Positions 7,735 through 10,913 of a stretch of 10,913 bases of DNA are shown in pieces; the stretch's first letter is position 1, and every line of letters begins with the position of its first letter. The stretch is from a bacterium (GTDB lineage: Bacteria > Krumholzibacteriota > Krumholzibacteria > LZORAL124-64-63). Made by a program: the position numbers and the translations under genes. The notes below the pieces were generated by a model. It saw only the letters and a program-made list of their open reading frames with translations. It was not told where the DNA came from and did not search any database. Location: positions 1-10,913 of the forward strand of contig VGXH01000026.1 in assembly GCA_016873405.1 (NCBI GenBank), given 5' to 3'.

Positions 7735-10200
7735 ATGGTCCGACGCATCTGTCTGATTGCCGGATTCGTGATGTTTCTCTGCCTGCCGGCGGCGCCGGCC
7801 GCGGCTCGACTGCCCGCGGATGTCCACTGGTCGAAGGGCTTCCACCCCGCCGGTATCCAGGGCCTGGTGCACGTGGCGCGCGCCTGCGGCGACCACCTCG
7901 TGATCGGCGGCTCCCTTACGGCAGTCCGCGGCAGGCCTCTCGCCAACATCGCGCGATGCGAACTGGTCGACGGAGTGGTCACCAACGGCGCGCCGATGGG
8001 TGACGGGCTGGACGCCGTCGTGCTGGCCCTCGCCGAGCACGATGGCGACCTGGTCGCCGGCGGCCGGTTCACGCGTTCCGGTCAACAGGTGGTCGAGCGC
8101 GTCGCCCGCTGGGACGGCAAGTCGTGGCAGCCGATCGGCGCAGGCCTGCCGGGCGTGACGGTGCAATCGTTGGCCAGCTACGGCGGTCAACTCCACGCCG
8201 GCGCCTACCGCTGGGACGGCCAGGCGTGGGCCAACGTCCTGCAGACGAATGGCGATGTGCGCTTCCTCGCCGAGCACGCGGGACTGCTCTACGTGGGCGG
8301 CTCGTTCACGACGGCCAGGGGCGTGGCCGTGAACAACGCCTTCGCCTGGGACGGCGTGAACGTGCAGCCCCTGGGCGCCGGCCTGCCGGGACCGGTCGTC
8401 GGGATGGCGGTGGTCGACGGGGCGGTCGCCTTCGCGACCACGTCCGGCTCGGGCCTCGGAAATGTCGCGCTCTGGAGCGAGGGCGCCTGGACCACGATCC
8501 TGACCGGCCGGCAGATCGAGTCCATCGCCGCCTGGGGCGATCGGCTGGCCGTGTCCTACTGGTGGCGCTTCAACGCCTACCTTTCCTTTCCGTACCTGCG
8601 GGCCTGGCAGGACGGTGTCTGGTCGGATGTCGGAGGCCTGACCTCGCGGCTGATGTTCGAATGCGCGGGCGACCTCATGCTCGCGGCCGACACCGACGCC
8701 GTTCCCGGAGTCACTTCGCCCGGCCTGATCGCGCACGACGGCACGGGATACCGCGCCGCCCTGGCGCTCGACGGCGGTTGTGACGATGGAATCCGGGCGC
8801 TGGCCCCGCTCGGGGACGGCGTGGTCGCCGCCGGGGAGTTCCGCATCGGCGGTGGCGCGAGTCTCGATCGGGTCGCCGTGATCCCCGGCGAGGACTGGGC
8901 TCCGTGGGGCGCCGCCTCGGACCTCGGCTCGACCAGTTCGTTCTGCGACGTGGCGGTGATCGGTGACGAGACGTGGGGAGTCTGCGCGACGCCCGCGGAC
9001 GATTATATCCACTACGAACTCTGCCGACTCGTGTGGCAGGACGGCCAAGCCAGCTGGCAGCCCTGGCCGTGGCTGCCGCTCAACTACGAGGCGAAGCTGG
9101 TGCCGCTCGGTACCGCGCTTTACGCGCTCTACGCCGGCACCTTGATGATGCTGCCGACGACGAGCGGATTCCCGCCGGCGCCCCTGCCCGAACTCGACGT
9201 CAGCGGTTATCTCAGCAGCGCCTGCCTGCACGAAGGTTCGCCGGTCGTCGCCGGCCGGATCACCGCCAATTCCGGTGTGCCGTGCGGCCATGTGTTGCGC
9301 AGCAACGGCTCGGCGTGGGAGGACCTGGGTCATCCGGACGGCGCTCATGAAGTGGATGCGGTCACATCGCTCGGGGCGGACGGGCTGGCGGCGGCCTGGA
9401 GGGCCGCAGGAGGCGTGGCCCGGGACGTGGCCGTGTACGACGGCGCCGGTTGGCGATCGCTGGGCGGCCGGTTCGATGGCAGCGTCACGCACCTGGTCGT
9501 CCACCGGGACTTCCTGTTCGCGGCGGGTGACTTCGATCGCGTCGGCGACGTCGAGGCCCACGGTTTGGCGATGTGGACCGGCTCGACATGGGTACCGGTC
9601 GGTTCGGGCGTGAGCGGCGGCTGGTACGGGCGCGTGACCGACCTGTTCAGCGTCGACCGCGATCTCTGGCTGTGCGGGAACTTCACCCGGGCCGGCGGGC
9701 GCCCGAGCGCCGGGCTCGCCCGCTGGCGCGGGGATCCCGCCGCCATGGCGGCGGCCAGCGGCCTGCCCCCCGCGATCGACCCGCGCAACGTGCGGCTCCG
9801 CCCGGCGTCACCCAATCCGTTCAATCCCCGCACGGAACTGGCGTTCGCGTTGCCGGTCGCCGGCCGCGCGCGGCTGCGCATCCACGATGCGCGTGGCGCG
9901 CTGGTTCGCACGCTGGTCGACGACGCGTTGGCGGCGGGGGAGCACCGGCCGCAATGGGATGGGCTGGACCGGGCGGGGCGGCCGATGCCGTCGGGCGCCT
10001 ACTTCGCGCGGCTGGAGGCGGGCGGGGTGGTCGAGGCGGTGAAGTTGGTGCTCGTGCGATTTTCTTCGGGCGATAAGGCCCGCGGTCCGGCGCTTGCATC
10101 GCCCGCGGCAGGACCAAACCAGCCCCCTGCCGCCGCCGATCAGGAGTGCCGCCATGAGCGTACCCGGGCCGCTGCTGTCCGTCGTCATTGTCTGCCGTAA
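7735..10200 (+). CDS. Secreted kelch/galactose-oxidase-like repeat protein with FlgD-Ig-like C-terminal tail
   Basis: The 821-residue precursor starts with a signal peptide (MVRRICLIAG..., hydrophobic to about residue 17, cleavage near AAA24). Cys16 does not sit in a proper lipobox. Residues about 40-690 contain roughly 14 degenerate repeats of about 47 residues. The pattern is LxxGGxFxxAGGxxxxxLARWDGxxWxPLGxGL, clearest in LVAGGRFTRSG...VARWDGKSWQPIGAGL, LYVGGSFTTARG...AWDGVNVQPLGAGL and LCGNFTRAGG...LARWRG. The middle repeats are strongly diverged. Such repeats are expected to form beta-propellers; no catalytic site is evident. PNPFNP at residues 693-698 opens a FlgD-Ig/T9SS-type module ending near LVLVR (residue 775), where related proteins normally stop. 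The frame instead stays open for 46 more residues of Arg/Ala/Pro-rich, non-domain sequence and overlaps the glycosyltransferase start by 47 nt. Role unknown; it is probably exported, by analogy with type 9 secretion substrates, which this sequence alone cannot confirm. Confidence 0.82.
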   Translation: MVRRICLIAGFVMFLCLPAAPAAARLPADVHWSKGFHPAGIQGLVHVARACGDHLVIGGSLTAVRGRPLANIARCELVDGVVTNGAPMGDGLDAVVLALAEHDGDLVAGGRFTRSGQQVVERVARWDGKSWQPIGAGLPGVTVQSLASYGGQLHAGAYRWDGQAWANVLQTNGDVRFLAEHAGLLYVGGSFTTARGVAVNNAFAWDGVNVQPLGAGLPGPVVGMAVVDGAVAFATTSGSGLGNVALWSEGAWTTILTGRQIESIAAWGDRLAVSYWWRFNAYLSFPYLRAWQDGVWSDVGGLTSRLMFECAGDLMLAADTDAVPGVTSPGLIAHDGTGYRAALALDGGCDDGIRALAPLGDGVVAAGEFRIGGGASLDRVAVIPGEDWAPWGAASDLGSTSSFCDVAVIGDETWGVCATPADDYIHYELCRLVWQDGQASWQPWPWLPLNYEAKLVPLGTALYALYAGTLMMLPTTSGFPPAPLPELDVSGYLSSACLHEGSPVVAGRITANSGVPCGHVLRSNGSAWEDLGHPDGAHEVDAVTSLGADGLAAAWRAAGGVARDVAVYDGAGWRSLGGRFDGSVTHLVVHRDFLFAAGDFDRVGDVEAHGLAMWTGSTWVPVGSGVSGGWYGRVTDLFSVDRDLWLCGNFTRAGGRPSAGLARWRGDPAAMAAASGLPPAIDPRNVRLRPASPNPFNPRTELAFALPVAGRARLRIHDARGALVRTLVDDALAAGEHRPQWDGLDRAGRPMPSGAYFARLEAGGVVEAVKLVLVRFSSGDKARGPALASPAAGPNQPPAAADQECRHERTRAAAVRRHCLP
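10142..10146 (+). promoter_or_regulatory. Ribosome binding site of the glycosyltransferase gene
   Basis: AGGAG is followed by 7 nt and the ATG at 10154, an ideal arrangement. It lies inside the last codons of the preceding frame and supports an independent start in a different frame. Confidence 0.7.
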
Positions 10201-10913
10201 CCAGTTGAACGCCTTGAAGTTCACGATCGCGACCCTGCGCGGCCAGGCGCCCGCGGCGCCGTTCGAGGTCATCGTCGTGGACCAGGGCTCCAGCGACGGC
10301 AGCGCCCAGTTCCTGTCCGGGCTGGCTGAAAGGGCCGATGTGCGGCTGGTCGGCGACGAGACCCGCGAGGGCCGGGCCGCCGCCCGCAACCGCGGGGCGC
10401 GCGCCTCGCGGGGCCGCTACATCATGTTCCTGGACCCGGGCCTGGTGCTGGGACCGCTGTGGGCCGAGTCCCTGATCGACACGCTCGAGCGCGACCCGCT
10501 GGTCGGCGCCGTGGCCGGCAAGGTGATCCTGCAGGACGGGCGCATCGACCACGCCGGGCTGGCGCTCCTGCGCTGGGAGCGGCAGCCGCGCCGCTTCCGC
10601 CTGTCGGGCCGCAGCCTGCACGCCGGACGCCCTGCGGACCTGCCCGCCTCGCTGCGTCCGCTCGCGGTGCAGTGCCTGGCCGGCGAGGCGCTGTGCGTGC
10701 GCGCTTCGGCGTTCTTCGCCGCCGGCGGCTTCGACGAGTGCATCGGGCGCGAGTTCGGCCGCAGCAAGCCGATGGCCGACGGCGAGCCTGCGGGTGTGGA
10801 TCTCTGCCTGCGCCTCGGCTCGCACGGCTGGCACTGCGTGTACCGCCCCGAAAGCGTGATGACGCGCCTGCGCGTGGCCGAGAACGACCCCGACGCCGAT
10901 CCGCTGCGCGGGG
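10154..10913 (+). CDS. Glycosyltransferase family 2, N-terminal part; 3' end outside the window
   Basis: The frame runs open for 253 codons to the window edge and encodes a cytoplasmic GT-A fold sugar transferase. These use nucleotide sugars to build glycans such as surface polysaccharides; donor and acceptor cannot be told here. Landmarks are LLSVVIVCRNQLNAL (residues 7-21, N-terminal strand of the nucleotide-binding fold), VIVVDQGSSDGS (39-50), ARNRGARASRGRYIMFLDPG (the DXD region), GKVILQDGRIDHAGLAL, a CLAGEALCVRASAFFAAGGFDE block corresponding to the usual TGAC-LLVRR-AF--VGGFDE, and VDLCLRLGSHGWHCVYRPES. This order matches rhamnosyltransferase-like GT2 enzymes. In the metal-binding position it has LDPG where relatives usually have a DXD or NPD motif, so activity could be altered. 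ATG 10154 has AGGAG 7 nt upstream. It overlaps the previous reading frame by 47 nt in another frame. No promoter was recognised just before it. Confidence 0.87.
   Translation, partial: MSVPGPLLSVVIVCRNQLNALKFTIATLRGQAPAAPFEVIVVDQGSSDGSAQFLSGLAERADVRLVGDETREGRAAARNRGARASRGRYIMFLDPGLVLGPLWAESLIDTLERDPLVGAVAGKVILQDGRIDHAGLALLRWERQPRRFRLSGRSLHAGRPADLPASLRPLAVQCLAGEALCVRASAFFAAGGFDECIGREFGRSKPMADGEPAGVDLCLRLGSHGWHCVYRPESVMTRLRVAENDPDADPLRG

Noticed and set aside
6214..9561. 1115-residue open frame on the minus strand
   Set aside because: It spans parts of two good + strand genes and the promoter between them, with low-complexity Arg/Ala/His/Gln-rich sequence and no motif; high GC makes stops rare.
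10078..10115. Duplicate GCCCGCGG motif (10078-10085, 10101-10108) and GGTCC/GGACC inverted repeat before the glycosyltransferase
   Set aside because: The stems are 5-6 bp with a long loop and no T-tract; too weak to call a terminator or operator in GC-rich DNA.

Overview
The window comes from a very GC-rich bacterium (about 70% by eye, with G/C in most third codon positions). Two secreted proteins end in a FlgD-Ig/T9SS-like C-terminal module built around a PNPFNP motif. That tail, together with several large secreted propeller proteins, is typical of the FCB superphylum and of high-GC uncultivated relatives such as Krumholzibacteriota or Ca. Eisenbacteria. This placement is inferred from gene style; there is no marker gene here to confirm it.

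All genes lie on the + strand. (1) 1-1091 is the C-terminal half of an AMP-forming acetyl-CoA synthetase, followed by a GC hairpin. (2) 1231-3306 encodes an exported WD40 protein with 14 countable repeats, enough for two seven-bladed propellers. It is followed after 3 nt by (3) 3310-3858, a small DUF523 protein of the TudS-like desulfidase type, so the two probably form an operon. (4) 3859-4098 is a regulatory intergenic region with a terminator-like hairpin, a sigma70-type promoter and a foldable 5' leader. (5) 4099-7560 encodes a 1153-residue secreted M6 metalloprotease. It carries seven FG-GAP/VCBS repeats, an ASPIC/UnbV domain and the FlgD-Ig-like tail. (6) After a hairpin and a second promoter, 7735-10200 encodes another secreted repeat protein of kelch/galactose-oxidase-like sequence, with about 14 degenerate repeats and the same kind of tail. 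(7) 10154 to the window end is the N-terminal part of a family 2 glycosyltransferase, in a different frame and overlapping the previous reading frame by 47 nt.

The ligase is ordinary central metabolism (acetate activation). The middle of the window is dominated by exported beta-propeller proteins of three unrelated repeat families. They probably act at the cell surface or outside the cell, but their ligands cannot be read from sequence. No defence system, mobile element, CRISPR array, rRNA or tRNA was seen. The most notable items are the multi-domain architecture of the protease, the WD40 protein that keeps a kinase-associated linker without a kinase, and the unusual stop-less overlap into the glycosyltransferase.
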